Counted from the stretch's first letter, positions 25,785 to 35,522 are shown. The stretch: DNA of 51,180 bases from Gluconobacter sp. P1C6_b (GCF_018811945.1 NZ_JACRVU010000020.1:1-51180); one strand, 5' to 3'. The notes: generated from the letters alone by a model not told the origin. Made by a program: numbers and translations.

Positions 25785-28718
25785 ATGCCCCGCGCCCCTA
25801 CCTTTCTCTCGCCATTCGACGCTCCGGCCCTCGTTGCCCGTCGCGGCCTGTCCTCGCTCCTCACCCCGGATGGCGAACTGCTGGACCTCACAGCAGAGGA
25901 AACCCGCGAGCGCCTCACCCAGCTTCCCCCGCCGCTTCTGGTCCACGGTCCCGCCGCCCTGCGCGCGCTGGATCTCTCCCCGCTCTCCCAGCCTGTCCCA
26001 TGGTTCGACCTGCTGGACCTCTTCCTGTTCGTCCGCCCCGCCACGACCGTCGCCCCAACTCCGCGCGGACTGGCCCTCGCTCTCGGCATCGAGCCCCCCG
26101 AAACCATCGGCGCGGACCTTCTCCCCGTCCTGTGCGAAACCCTGCTCGACGAACTACGGCACAAGGCCGAAACACCCGAGGGCACGCGCCTCCGCGCCCT
26201 GATGGTTCCCCTGACCCGCGCCGGATGGGCTTGGAGCGGCGAAGTCACGGACGTCCTCGGAACTCCGCGAGACACCACGGGCGCGCACCCCTACGAAGCC
26301 ATCCGCATCTGGAAACGCCTGCCCCGCTGGGAAGAAACTGCTCCACGTCCCGCCCCCGGCAGCCAGCCCGTCTCGCCAAACGCCGCCCGTCAGCGCCTGC
26401 GAGACATCCTCGGCGAAAACGCCGAAATCCGCCCCGGACAGGCCGATTTCGCCTCCGTCGCCACAGCCGCATTCGAGCCGCGCGAAAGCATCGGCTCTCC
26501 TAATGTCGTCCTCGCCGAAGCCGGAACAGGCACAGGCAAGACGCTGGGTTACATCGCGCCCGCCAGTCTCTGGGCCGAACAGAATGACGGCGCCGTCTGG
26601 GTCAGCACCTATACCCGCCATCTCCAGCGCCAGATCGAGCAGGAACTCCGCCGGCTCTACCCGGACGAAACCACCCTGCGGGACAAGGTCGTCGTCCGCA
26701 AAGGCCGCGAAAACTATCTGTGCCTGCTGAACATGGAAGATCTGCTCAACGTCGCCACCTCCCGCGGCCCTGACGGTTATTCCGCGCTCCTTCCAATGGC
26801 CCTGCTCGCCCGTTGGGCCGAAGCCAGCCGCGACGGCGACCTCATGGGCGGAGACCTTCCCGGCTGGTTCGGCGAACTCTTCGGTCACGGCACACTGTTC
26901 GGCGTTGCGGACCGGCGCGGTGAATGCATCCATGCCGCCTGCCCGCATTATCAGACCTGCTTCGTCGAACACGGTATCCGCCGCGCCCGTCAGGCCGATC
27001 TGGTCGTCGCCAATCACGCCCTCGTTCTCTCACAGGCCGCATGGGCCGCCCTTGCTCCCCCCGGCCTACCCGACGAAGACACCACGCCCACGCGCTACGT
27101 CTTCGACGAAGGCCATCACATCCCCGACGCGGCAGACAGCGCCTTCGCCACGGCCCTGTCCGGCCTCGAAGCCGCAGAACTCCGCCGCTGGCTACTCGGT
27201 GCCGAAGGCAGCCGCTCCCGTGCCCGGGGCCTGCAACGCCGGCTCGACGATCTGGTCGAACGTCTTCCCATGATCGACACGCCGCTGCACGCCGCACTTC
27301 AGGCCGCCCGCGCCCTGCCCGCTCCCGGCTGGAGCACGCGCCTGCGCCCGCAGGCCGAGACCGAACAGGACCCCGACCTTCCCCCACTGCCCGGCGAAAC
27401 ACCCCTGCTGATCCCGGAAGACCCTGCGCCGGAAAACCCGTCCGAAGCCTTCCTGCGCGCTCTGGACCACCAGCTCCGCGCCCGGCAGACCAAAGACAGC
27501 CGCGACGGCTACATTTCGGCGGAATGTGACCTGCACCCCGTCAATGAGGACGTCGCCAGCGCCGCCGAAACTCTCAGCCGTGCCCTGACCCGCCTGCGCG
27601 ATCCCATCAGGATGCTGGCCGACCGCCTCGCCGCACAGGCCGAAGACGACGCGGAAATGGACGCCCCGACCCGCCAGCGCATCGAGGCCATGATCCGCAC
27701 CCTCCACCGCCGCGCCATCAGCCGCCTGTCCGGCTGGATCGGCATGCTGGACGCGCTGCAAACACCGCCCGAACCGGACGTCACCCCCACCTTCGTGGAC
27801 TTCATCCGTACCGAACGCCTGCCCCGCACCCGCGCTACACAGGGCGACCATGACATCGGCCTGTACCGGCACTGGCTGGACCCGACCATTCCCTTCGTCT
27901 CGACAATCCAGACACCCGCGCACGGCCTGCTCATGACCTCCGCCACCCTGCGCGACCAGACGGGCCATGGAGACGCCCAGAACGAGGCAAGCTGGCACGC
28001 AGCCGAACTCCGTCTGGGCGCCACGCATTTCCTCAAGCCGCCCATCCGTGCCTCGGTCATGAGCCCGTTCGACTACGCCACTCAGACACGTGCCTATGTC
28101 ATCACGGACGTCTCGGGTGAAATCCCGTCACTTGCCCATGCCTTCCGGGCCCTGTTCGAAACCGCAGGGGGCGGCGCGCTTGGCCTGTTCACGGCCATCC
28201 GCCGCCTGCGCGAAGTCCACCGCCGCATCCACGAACCACTGGAAACACAGGGCTTCCCGCTCTACGCCCAGCATGTCGACGCCATGGACAACGCCACCCT
28301 CGTGGACGTCTTCCGCACCGAAACCCATAGCTGCCTGCTGGGAACGGATGCCATGCGCGACGGCGTGGACGTCCCCGGCGAGGCCCTGCGCATGGTCGTG
28401 TTCGAAAAGACGCCCTGGCCCCGCCCCGACATCCTGCACCGCGAACGCCGCCGCCTGCTGTCGGAAGGCCGTCCCGGCGATTACGACGACCGCATCACCC
28501 GCATGCGACTGCGTCAGGCTTTCGGCCGCCTGATCCGTCAGGGCACCGATCGCGGCGTCTTCGTCATGCTGGACCGCCGCATGCCCTCACGCCTGCTCTC
28601 CGCCTTCCCCGACGGCGTAGACGTCCGACGCATGCCGCTGGCGGACGCGCTGGAAGACATCGCCCGCTTCCTGCGCCCCGAGGAACAGGAAAACGGACCG
28701 CCCCTCCTTCAGGGCTGA
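25785..28718 (+). CDS. DinG/XPD-family ATP-dependent DNA helicase
   Basis: A 977-residue superfamily 2 helicase of the DinG/XPD type, 5'-3' enzymes used in repair and removal of structured or RNA-paired DNA. AEAGTGTGKTLGYIAP is Walker A (about residue 245), VFDEGHH is the DExH box, SATLRDQTG opens the second RecA domain, and LRQAFGRLIRQGTDRG is motif VI. Cysteines in YLCLLN, ECIHAACPHYQTC and nearby fit the four-Cys Fe-S cluster of the family. An N-terminal region of about 230 residues precedes the helicase core and has no fold I recognise. Its last 10 bases overlap the convergent telA-like gene. Confidence 0.9.
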   Translation: MPRAPTFLSPFDAPALVARRGLSSLLTPDGELLDLTAEETRERLTQLPPPLLVHGPAALRALDLSPLSQPVPWFDLLDLFLFVRPATTVAPTPRGLALALGIEPPETIGADLLPVLCETLLDELRHKAETPEGTRLRALMVPLTRAGWAWSGEVTDVLGTPRDTTGAHPYEAIRIWKRLPRWEETAPRPAPGSQPVSPNAARQRLRDILGENAEIRPGQADFASVATAAFEPRESIGSPNVVLAEAGTGTGKTLGYIAPASLWAEQNDGAVWVSTYTRHLQRQIEQELRRLYPDETTLRDKVVVRKGRENYLCLLNMEDLLNVATSRGPDGYSALLPMALLARWAEASRDGDLMGGDLPGWFGELFGHGTLFGVADRRGECIHAACPHYQTCFVEHGIRRARQADLVVANHALVLSQAAWAALAPPGLPDEDTTPTRYVFDEGHHIPDAADSAFATALSGLEAAELRRWLLGAEGSRSRARGLQRRLDDLVERLPMIDTPLHAALQAARALPAPGWSTRLRPQAETEQDPDLPPLPGETPLLIPEDPAPENPSEAFLRALDHQLRARQTKDSRDGYISAECDLHPVNEDVASAAETLSRALTRLRDPIRMLADRLAAQAEDDAEMDAPTRQRIEAMIRTLHRRAISRLSGWIGMLDALQTPPEPDVTPTFVDFIRTERLPRTRATQGDHDIGLYRHWLDPTIPFVSTIQTPAHGLLMTSATLRDQTGHGDAQNEASWHAAELRLGATHFLKPPIRASVMSPFDYATQTRAYVITDVSGEIPSLAHAFRALFETAGGGALGLFTAIRRLREVHRRIHEPLETQGFPLYAQHVDAMDNATLVDVFRTETHSCLLGTDAMRDGVDVPGEALRMVVFEKTPWPRPDILHRERRRLLSEGRPGDYDDRITRMRLRQAFGRLIRQGTDRGVFVMLDRRMPSRLLSAFPDGVDVRRMPLADALEDIARFLRPEEQENGPPLLQG

Positions 28719-29959
28719 CCCAAGGGTTGAACGGACTGCTGCGCCAGGCTGCGCATGCTGGTGGCCAGACCGTCCCGAAGCTGGTGCAGTTCCTTTTCCT
28801 GCGCCTGCGCCCGCTCGGCCGCGAGCCTGTCATTCTGCGCCATCTCGCCCAGAGCCTGCGTGACCTTGTCCGCCGCCTGCGCCAGTGCTTCCATCTGCCG
28901 CAGATCCACACCCCGGCTGGACGCCGTCGTCCGCGCTGCATCAAGCGCACCATCAGCCACAAGACCAAGGATCTTCCGGTCCGCCTCGTTCAGCGCATCG
29001 CGGGCCGTAGCCGCATTGCGGTTGTCCACCTGCCCGACCGCCACCGCACAGGCCGCCTTCAGATTGGGAATGGTCTTCGTCAGCGCCGAATGCAGCGCCA
29101 TGATCCGCGCTTCCGCCGCCTCACGCGTGCTCTTGATCATCGGAATGGTCAGGGCAGCCCGCATCAATCCTTCGCGCTGCTCGCTCAGATGCCCCGAGAA
29201 ATTCGCCAGACGCCCACGCAACTCCATGACCTCGGCCGCATCCACAGGATCCTGTGTCTCCAGTGCATGCTGCCGCAGCGCCTCGACTTTCCGCTCGCCG
29301 TCTTCAAGCGCAAGCTGCCCGGCCGCGATATCGATATTCAGTTCCCGCACGCCATGCCGAAGCGCCTGATACATGTCCTCGAACGACGTAATATTCCGCT
29401 TGAGATCGGCAATCGTGACCCGTGCCTTGGCTTCCTGCTGGTCCATCAGGGCGTTGAACTTCTTGCGGTTCTCGGCAAACCCGCCGAGCGCATCCTTCGC
29501 GCCCCCCAGCAGTCCACCCATCTTTGCCAGAAAACCACCCGGCGCCCCACCTTCGCCCCGCGCCAGCTTCTGCAGATCCCCGATGCGCAGGATTTTCACA
29601 CCATCCAGAACACCCGCCGCGATTTCACCCACCGCATCACTTTCGCCAAGTGTGCGCCCGGCCAGCATCCGGTCGGAAACCTTCGCAAGTTCCCCCAGCG
29701 CGCCCATGCCATGCGACAGAAGTGTGTTCAGATCCGAAAAATCAATCGTCTCCGCCCGCCGATGGGCCTCCTCAACCATGTCCGCTGGCAACCGGCTGAT
29801 TTCCACCAGCCGCGGAAAAGCCGGCATCGGCTCCAGCGCCACCTGCGCCGCCCCGCCGGCAACCGGAGCCTCAACCTTCACAGGAGCGGGCGCAGGCTCA
29901 TCGGCATAAAGATCGCTCAGATCCAGCGGTCTGGTCTCGTCAGCACTCATGTCAGTCAT
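28709..29959 (-). CDS. TelA (YaaN/KlaA) toxic anion resistance family protein
   Basis: A 416-residue soluble, largely helical protein of the TelA family (Pfam toxic anion resistance protein). It is mostly predicted coiled coil, with family segments such as LKRNITSFEDMYQALRHGVRELN, IPMIKSTREAAEARI and LKAACAVAVGQVDNRNAATARDALN. Family members are linked to tellurite resistance and, by gene neighbourhood, to Ter-type stress systems; the biochemical activity is unknown. The ATG at 29959 overlaps the stop of the upstream YbjQ-like gene by 8 bases; another ATG at 29950 lies just after that stop. It is the last gene of a four-gene minus-strand cassette. Confidence 0.88.
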   Translation of the reverse strand: MTDMSADETRPLDLSDLYADEPAPAPVKVEAPVAGGAAQVALEPMPAFPRLVEISRLPADMVEEAHRRAETIDFSDLNTLLSHGMGALGELAKVSDRMLAGRTLGESDAVGEIAAGVLDGVKILRIGDLQKLARGEGGAPGGFLAKMGGLLGGAKDALGGFAENRKKFNALMDQQEAKARVTIADLKRNITSFEDMYQALRHGVRELNIDIAAGQLALEDGERKVEALRQHALETQDPVDAAEVMELRGRLANFSGHLSEQREGLMRAALTIPMIKSTREAAEARIMALHSALTKTIPNLKAACAVAVGQVDNRNAATARDALNEADRKILGLVADGALDAARTTASSRGVDLRQMEALAQAADKVTQALGEMAQNDRLAAERAQAQEKELHQLRDGLATSMRSLAQQSVQPLGQP

Positions 29960-30809
29960 CCAGCGTCAGGGTGAAGGTCGGGTCGATGCAGAAATCCGGG
30001 TCCGGCTTACCGGTATCGTACATGGCCGTCCCTACGGCCAGAAATTCCACGATATGATCGCCCCAGACATGTGATTCTTCCCGGAGGGTCGTCCCGATGA
30101 TCTCATTGGCCCCGACCTCCGCCGCATGAGCTGACATCCGCTCCATGGCGTGCTCGCGCGCCGTGTAATAGGCCTGCGTGAACAGATCGAGTTCCACGCA
30201 CTGCATGGCCTGCTTGAGCGTCGTCATCAGGCTCCGGCGCGGAATATGCTGCACGCAGCACCCCAGGACCAGATCCAGCGGCTGCCGCCCCGACCGCAGC
30301 GCCAGCGCAAAATCCTGTCCCGACAGATCGGACGTGAACGGCCGCCCGTCCGGCCGCCGATACCCCGGATGCCCCTCGGCATGCACGATGGCCGTCCCGA
30401 ATGCGCGGAACTCCAGCATCCCGCTATCGGCAAGCTGCGAAATCTCCAGCCGCGTTCCCACGATCCCGTCCGCGCCAAGCTGCTCGGCCTCCTCGCGCAT
30501 GATCTCGACCGCCTTCTCACGCGCGCCATACATGGCCCCCGTCAAATCCGTCAGTTCATAGGACGTGTTGCGGAACTGCGTATTGGCCTGCACCTTCCAG
30601 ATACTGTTCCCCAGACACAAGCCCAGCGCCCGGAACCCGGCCTGCTCGACAACCAGCAGTTCACGTACGCTGAAATCCGACGTCGCAACCCGCCCGCCAG
30701 CAGCCCTCACCGGAGGCACCTCGCCACCCTGCGCCGGTTCCGAAGCACCGCTGCCGCCCCAGCCCGGAGGAAGACTGTCAAAACCCGGAACCTGATCAAA
30801 GATACCCAT
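29952..30809 (-). CDS. Double YbjQ/UPF0145-like heavy-metal-binding-domain protein
   Basis: A 285-residue soluble protein with two copies of a YbjQ-like module. Copy one spans about residues 55-142, with AREKAVEIMREEAEQLGADGIVG; copy two about 170-265, with AREHAMERMSAHAAEVGANEIIG. Both show the pattern of a long helix ending in GA(D/N)xIxG, followed by strands (FRAFGTAIV, FLAVGTAM). Single YbjQ proteins are about 110 residues, fold like dodecin-type pentamers, and were called heavy-metal-binding by prediction only. The first 40 residues are Gly/Pro-rich. It lies 51 bases after the 318-residue paralogue and overlaps telA, so the products probably act together. Confidence 0.8.
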   Translation of the reverse strand: MGIFDQVPGFDSLPPGWGGSGASEPAQGGEVPPVRAAGGRVATSDFSVRELLVVEQAGFRALGLCLGNSIWKVQANTQFRNTSYELTDLTGAMYGAREKAVEIMREEAEQLGADGIVGTRLEISQLADSGMLEFRAFGTAIVHAEGHPGYRRPDGRPFTSDLSGQDFALALRSGRQPLDLVLGCCVQHIPRRSLMTTLKQAMQCVELDLFTQAYYTAREHAMERMSAHAAEVGANEIIGTTLREESHVWGDHIVEFLAVGTAMYDTGKPDPDFCIDPTFTLTLDD

Positions 30810-30860
30810 GAGACACCCGCCGCAAAATCCACAAGAACCTGAGGTCAGCTAAAACGCGCC

Positions 30861-31817
30861 TCAGAAAAGATCACCCAGCCCGTCAAACAGGCCACCAAGC
30901 CCCTCGGCCACTTCGCTGACGACCTCGCCGCCTGCCTCAAGCCCCAGAACAGTCGCCTCAACGCGCCCTTCCCCGGCTTCTTCCTCAACCTCAATCCGAT
31001 TTGAAACTCCCGCAAATAGCGGCCGATGCTGCACAGCTGAACGCACCGTTTCCTCAAGCCCGCAGAGCATCGCAGGCGAAACGGAAGCGTGTTCCCCAAT
31101 GCGCCGATACCCGAGAATACTCACAGCCGCCCGCACCCGGATCGACTTCACGACACCCCGCTCCGACCGGACCATCAGCCCGACCGTCTCGTCATGTCCC
31201 AGCGCCCCGTCCCAGTTCTGACACACCGGATCGTTCCGCAGACTCAGCGCCGCCGCATCCCGGGCCGCCCGCTTCGCCTGCGTCAGAAGCGCGCTCTCCC
31301 CGAGCGTCATTGCATCAAAAAAACCTTCCAGAGGCCCCGTATACCGGACCTCCTCCCACGTCCCGACGCCATAACTCACGGGCACGATCCCCGCCGCAAG
31401 CGCCACATCCAGCGTCGCCGCATTCCACGGCACGCAGGGAATTACGCCCCGCCCCGCCAACTGCGGAACCCGCACGGCCTCACCATGCAGCATGAACCCC
31501 AGCGCACCACCATGATGCTCCAGCCGATACCGCAAATTCAGAACTGCATCCGCCCCCAGCGTCCGTGCCTGCTCACGGACCCGGTCTGTCGCCGTCCGCC
31601 AGCCCGCTTCATGCACGGCCTGCCATCCCAGACCGGACTTCCACCAGGTTTCCGCATGAACATTCCCGATCGGTACCATCGCCATCGACGGCGCCAGTAA
31701 CGCCTGCCGCACCGAACCCAGCCGCACCAGAAGTCGGGGACGCCCCTCCAGTTCATGAAACGCCCGCGATTCAGGGGCCTTTTTCGGACCTGAAGACCAC
31801 GGAAACAGCCCCATCAC
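30861..31817 (-). CDS. Divergent YbjQ-like protein
   Basis: A 318-residue soluble protein related to the double-YbjQ protein downstream but more diverged. Residues about 75-120 contain TATDRVREQARTLGADAVLN followed by FMLHGEAVRV, the same helix-GAD-strand pattern. A second repeat-like part spans about 185-245, with AKRAARDAAALSLRNDPVC. The last 50 residues are acidic and Gly-rich (LGGLFDGLGDLF). No membrane segment or signal peptide is seen. It overlaps the upstream gene by 4 bases (ATGA). Likely a partner in the TelA cassette; molecular role unknown. Confidence 0.72.
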   Translation of the reverse strand: MMGLFPWSSGPKKAPESRAFHELEGRPRLLVRLGSVRQALLAPSMAMVPIGNVHAETWWKSGLGWQAVHEAGWRTATDRVREQARTLGADAVLNLRYRLEHHGGALGFMLHGEAVRVPQLAGRGVIPCVPWNAATLDVALAAGIVPVSYGVGTWEEVRYTGPLEGFFDAMTLGESALLTQAKRAARDAAALSLRNDPVCQNWDGALGHDETVGLMVRSERGVVKSIRVRAAVSILGYRRIGEHASVSPAMLCGLEETVRSAVQHRPLFAGVSNRIEVEEEAGEGRVEATVLGLEAGGEVVSEVAEGLGGLFDGLGDLF

Positions 31818-32200
31818 GGCTGGAAATCCGTCAGTTCCGCCGCAGCCTGCCCCTCACCCGAAACCGCCAGTCCCGCCTCGTGCATCTTCTGGCGCAACTG
31901 CACGATCCAGTCCCGGACAGGAACCTGTCTGCGACTGATGACCACGCCCCGTACTTCATGCGCAATCTCGGCCACCACCGCAGCTCCTTCGCGCCGAAGC
32001 ACAAACACCCGTGTCTCGAACTGCAGGGAAAGCCCCTCGATCTCAACCGTTCGCTTCAGCCAGCCCCGGGTCCTGCGCGAAACCGTCGTCTGGCGCGGAA
32101 AAGCCTGTTCGCAGAACGCGGCGAACTTCTCCAGAAAGCGCTCACGACCGCCCTCGGCTTCCCTGATCAGCGCTGCAAGATCGTCGATATTCCCGCTCAT
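31814..32200 (-). CDS. Protein of unknown function opening the TelA cassette
   Basis: A 128-residue soluble protein that I do not recognise. The first 35 residues are helical and charged; the middle is strand-rich and basic (SRRTRGWLKRTVEIEG, LSLQFETRVFVLRREG); the C-terminal 40 residues are helical with RDWIVQLRQKMHEAG. It has no signal peptide or membrane helix. GGAGAGGG precedes the ATG. It is the first gene of the cassette and is coupled by ATGA overlap to the YbjQ-like gene, so a shared role is inferred. Confidence 0.7.
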   Translation of the reverse strand: MSGNIDDLAALIREAEGGRERFLEKFAAFCEQAFPRQTTVSRRTRGWLKRTVEIEGLSLQFETRVFVLRREGAAVVAEIAHEVRGVVISRRQVPVRDWIVQLRQKMHEAGLAVSGEGQAAAELTDFQP

Positions 32201-32246
32201 GAGCCCTCTCCGAGATCCCTGTTACATTTCGACAGGTTTCAGCGCC

Positions 32247-32252
32247 CGTCAA
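32247..32252 (-). promoter_or_regulatory. Possible -35 element of the TelA cassette
   Basis: TTGACG on the minus strand, 47 bases before the first cassette gene, with an AT-rich but poor -10 (AATGTA) 18 bases on. It lies between the TonB-receptor terminator and the cassette, the only place a cassette-specific promoter can be. Confidence 0.3.
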
Positions 32253-32283
32253 TCAGGAAATTACGCCCCCGGAAAATTCGTAC

Positions 32284-32315
32284 AAAAAAAGCCCCCGACC
32301 ACAAGGGCCGGGGGC
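32284..32315 (-). terminator. Rho-independent terminator of the TonB receptor gene
   Basis: GCCCCCG (32291-32297) pairs with CGGGGGC (32309-32315). On the minus strand seven T's follow. It isolates the receptor gene from the TelA cassette downstream. Confidence 0.92.
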
Positions 32316-32361
32316 TCTTCAGGACCCCGAAAGGTCCAGGCCGTTTTTCAGACTGACAGGA

Positions 32362-35340
32362 TCAGAAGTTCAGACCGGCCTGCAGGAAGAAATAACGTCC
32401 CTGATAAAAGCTGCCATAGGTCGCGCCAGCGCTGTTATCCACGCCACTGGCCACGAAAGGAGGCTTCTTGTTGGTGATGTTGTTGATGCCGCTCTCGAAG
32501 TTCCACTTCTTCCAGCGATAGGCCAGCGTCAGATCCTGTTCGATCATCATCGGCGTCTTGTAACGGCCAGCCGTCGTGGAGTTCAGGAACTCGGACTGAT
32601 CGTTCCAGCGCATACCGCCGATGAACTGCACCATATAGGTCGCCGTGAACGCACCATGGGTCCAGCCGAACGTCGCATAGTCACGAACGCGCGGAATACC
32701 GTAAGACGCATTGGCGTTGTTCGGACCGCCGGCATACAGCAGCGCACCGGTGTAGTTGGTGAACGCGCCACCCGGAACCAGCTGCTGCGTGTAGTTCAGC
32801 AGGTACTGGAAGTTGTTGGACACCGACAGCACATCGTGACGTGCCACACGGATACGGTAGTCGAAATCGAAGTCCACACCGCTCTCATGCAGCGCACCCG
32901 TGTTCTGGTTCGTCGCCGTAACCGTATTGATCTGGCCATTCGACAGACGGTTGATCGTATTGCACAGCGAAGGGCTGGTGCCCGTGTAGCATCCATCCAG
33001 AATATACTGCGTCGGAAGCGCGCTGATCGTGTGGTTGACCGAGTAGTGCCAGAACTCACCGGAGATGGAGAGGTTCGGGATCCAGCGCGGCGTGATGATC
33101 GTACCGAACGTGTAGGTCCGTCCGATCTCAGGCGCCAGATGCGCATTCCCACCACCCAGCGTCGGAACCTGGCCCGTACCGGACTGATGGAACGTGGAGG
33201 TGTTGATGCCCTGCTTCGCACAGGTCGCCGCAACCGCCGCCGAAGCAGCACCATACGTGCCGACCTGGCCCGCATCGCACGGATCGTTGGCAAGGTTGTA
33301 GCTGAGCGACTGACCGCCATAAAGTTCATAGACGTTCGGCTGACGATAGGACGTGCCGATCGTACCGCGGAAACGGATGTCCTGCGTCGGAGCCCAGTTG
33401 ATGGACGCCTTCCAGTTCTTCGCCGTGTCCGACGTCGTGCTGTAACCGGACGCACGACCCTGCACGTCAACCGTCAGATCCTTCGCGAGGAAGACGTTCT
33501 TCAGCAGCGTCGCCTTGGCTTCCGCATAACCTTCCGTCACGTCGAAGCCACCGCTGGTCGGCAGAACCGTGTTGGTCAGGCTCTGGCCGCTGCTGATCAG
33601 TTCGTCAGGCGTGTTGGTCAGCTGCTCGCCACGATGTTCGAAGCCCACCGCAATACCCAGATCGCCGCCGCCCTTCCAGGGCATCGTCGTCACGTGGTTG
33701 TTATTGATGCGCAGGTTCCAGTCACGAAGCTGGTAATGCGAATGCGTGTTCGTGTTGTAGTTGACGTAGGATGCGGCCTGGCTGCCCATCGTCCCGAACG
33801 GATTGCTGCACCCGAAAGATGGGCAGACCGACGGGTTGTAGACCAGAGCGCTCGTCGCACTGGACGGGTCAACCTGCTGCAGACCATAGGCGTTCAGCAG
33901 GTTCGTGTACGAACCCACGTTCTCCAGGTGATCCGTCGACATGTTGGAACCGTAGGTATACGACAGGTCGTAATCCCAGCCGTAGGCAATCTCACCGTTC
34001 ACGCCCACCTTGGCCGTGACCGTGTCGGTTGCGTTCTCGTCGCGGCGATCCCCGAGCTCCGTCAGACGCTTCGTGATGTCCACGTCCTGACCGAACGGGT
34101 TGTTCGGATCATTCGCCGGCACCGTCAGAACGGACGGCAGCGTGCTGGGCTGGACAGAACCGTCAAACGGCTCGGCTGCCATGTAGCTGGAGCTGGTCCG
34201 ATGCGAGTACATCACATTGGAATACAGGTTGGCGTGCCGGTTGAACTCGTAGTGGAAATCACCCGAGAGGCTGGCATCCTGAAGCTGGTTGATCAGGCTC
34301 TGGTGACGACCGTAGTCATAACGGTTGTTCGTGCCCCAGTCGCTGACCGTCTTGCCGTCCGGTGCAACGGCAGCGTTCAGGCCAGATGCGCTCTGGACAT
34401 GCGTGTAGTTGGAATAACCGGATCCAAAGGTCTCTGCACCCGAACCCACCGGGTTATCGGACAGCTGCACCGGGTTGGCCCAGCTGCGGTCACGCTGCAG
34501 GACACCGCCCTGCGTCATGTACTGACCGAACAGCGTCAGGTTGCCCTTGTCATGATCGAAGTTCCAGCCCTTGTAGGCGGAGATCATGCCCGTATCGTTA
34601 TCGCCCTGCCCGGTGATGCCACCACGGATCGTGATGTTTCCGTCCGAGAGGTTATGACGCATCTTGATGTTGATGACGCCCGATACGGCATCCGCGCCGT
34701 ACAGTTCGGAACCACCATCCTTCAGGATTTCGACGCTGGCGATCTGCTGGACCGGCAGGGCGTTCAGATCGATGCAGTTCGACTGACCGTTCAGCGTGGC
34801 GCGCTTGCCATCGATCAGGACCAGGACGCGGTTGGAACCAAGGTTACGGATGTCCGTGCAGGACGCACCGCCCGTACCGTTGGTTTCCGAGTTGTTCGTA
34901 CCCGTTCCGCCGATGGATGGAATACGCGCGAAGAAGTCGCTGAGCGTCGTCGCACCCGTCTGCTGGATCTGCTTTGCCGTCACGATCTGGACGGGGTTGG
35001 CATTCTGATTGTTCGAGGAGGCCAGAGCCGATCCCGTGACAACCATGCGCTCGGTTCCACCCGAGACACCCTGCGCCTCAAGAAGCGCGGCACGACGGCG
35101 GCTGGAGGAAGCCGGCGCGGTCGTGGCGACAGGGACGGCAACAGACGATGTGGCGGCAGGAGCAGCAACAGCGGCTGGCGCACTGCGGGCAGCAGCCGTC
35201 GAAGTGGAAGCCTTGTGATGCACAACCTTGTGGGAACGGTGTTCCGGCTGCGTCGAGGAATCGGCAAAAGCCGTCCCGGACAGGGTGCCAACTCCGAGAA
35301 TTGATGCACACAGCAACAGATGGCGACGAGATGTGTTCAT
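32362..35340 (-). CDS. TonB-dependent outer-membrane receptor
   Basis: A 992-residue outer-membrane receptor. A signal peptide (LLLCASILGVGTLSGTAFA) is followed by an Ala/Ser/His-rich linker (to about residue 95), a plug domain (VVTGSAL, then VLVLIDGKRA and GSELYGADAVSGVINI) and a 22-strand type barrel ending in the aromatic terminus FLQAGLNF. Cysteines occur in close pairs or spaced pairs in loop-like segments (CPSFGC, CYTGTSPSLC, CDAG...AATC, and two in the plug), suggesting disulfides. The substrate is unknown. No TonB, ExbB or transporter gene is adjacent, so it is a single-gene unit. The ATG at 35340 is preferred; a TTG lies one codon earlier. Confidence 0.92.
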   Translation of the reverse strand: MNTSRRHLLLCASILGVGTLSGTAFADSSTQPEHRSHKVVHHKASTSTAAARSAPAAVAAPAATSSVAVPVATTAPASSSRRRAALLEAQGVSGGTERMVVTGSALASSNNQNANPVQIVTAKQIQQTGATTLSDFFARIPSIGGTGTNNSETNGTGGASCTDIRNLGSNRVLVLIDGKRATLNGQSNCIDLNALPVQQIASVEILKDGGSELYGADAVSGVINIKMRHNLSDGNITIRGGITGQGDNDTGMISAYKGWNFDHDKGNLTLFGQYMTQGGVLQRDRSWANPVQLSDNPVGSGAETFGSGYSNYTHVQSASGLNAAVAPDGKTVSDWGTNNRYDYGRHQSLINQLQDASLSGDFHYEFNRHANLYSNVMYSHRTSSSYMAAEPFDGSVQPSTLPSVLTVPANDPNNPFGQDVDITKRLTELGDRRDENATDTVTAKVGVNGEIAYGWDYDLSYTYGSNMSTDHLENVGSYTNLLNAYGLQQVDPSSATSALVYNPSVCPSFGCSNPFGTMGSQAASYVNYNTNTHSHYQLRDWNLRINNNHVTTMPWKGGGDLGIAVGFEHRGEQLTNTPDELISSGQSLTNTVLPTSGGFDVTEGYAEAKATLLKNVFLAKDLTVDVQGRASGYSTTSDTAKNWKASINWAPTQDIRFRGTIGTSYRQPNVYELYGGQSLSYNLANDPCDAGQVGTYGAASAAVAATCAKQGINTSTFHQSGTGQVPTLGGGNAHLAPEIGRTYTFGTIITPRWIPNLSISGEFWHYSVNHTISALPTQYILDGCYTGTSPSLCNTINRLSNGQINTVTATNQNTGALHESGVDFDFDYRIRVARHDVLSVSNNFQYLLNYTQQLVPGGAFTNYTGALLYAGGPNNANASYGIPRVRDYATFGWTHGAFTATYMVQFIGGMRWNDQSEFLNSTTAGRYKTPMMIEQDLTLAYRWKKWNFESGINNITNKKPPFVASGVDNSAGATYGSFYQGRYFFLQAGLNF

Positions 35341-35522
35341 CAAAGAACAAGATCCTTCAGAAGAATGATGGACCCTCTCTAAAGATGTCAGAGCGTTACT
35401 GTCACGAAAAATACATACCAGCCATGCTTTTACGGAGCACTTGAATGCAACATGTGTTCTCCACGCAACAGTTATACCCCGCCCCCGTTTTTTCGTTATC
35501 TTTCAGCAACTAAATAGGCAAA

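Noticed and set aside
32656-35304. An 882-codon open frame on the plus strand opposite the TonB receptor
   Set aside because: Arg/Val-rich translation with no domain pattern, and no ribosome binding site; the opposite strand has a full signal peptide, plug and barrel.
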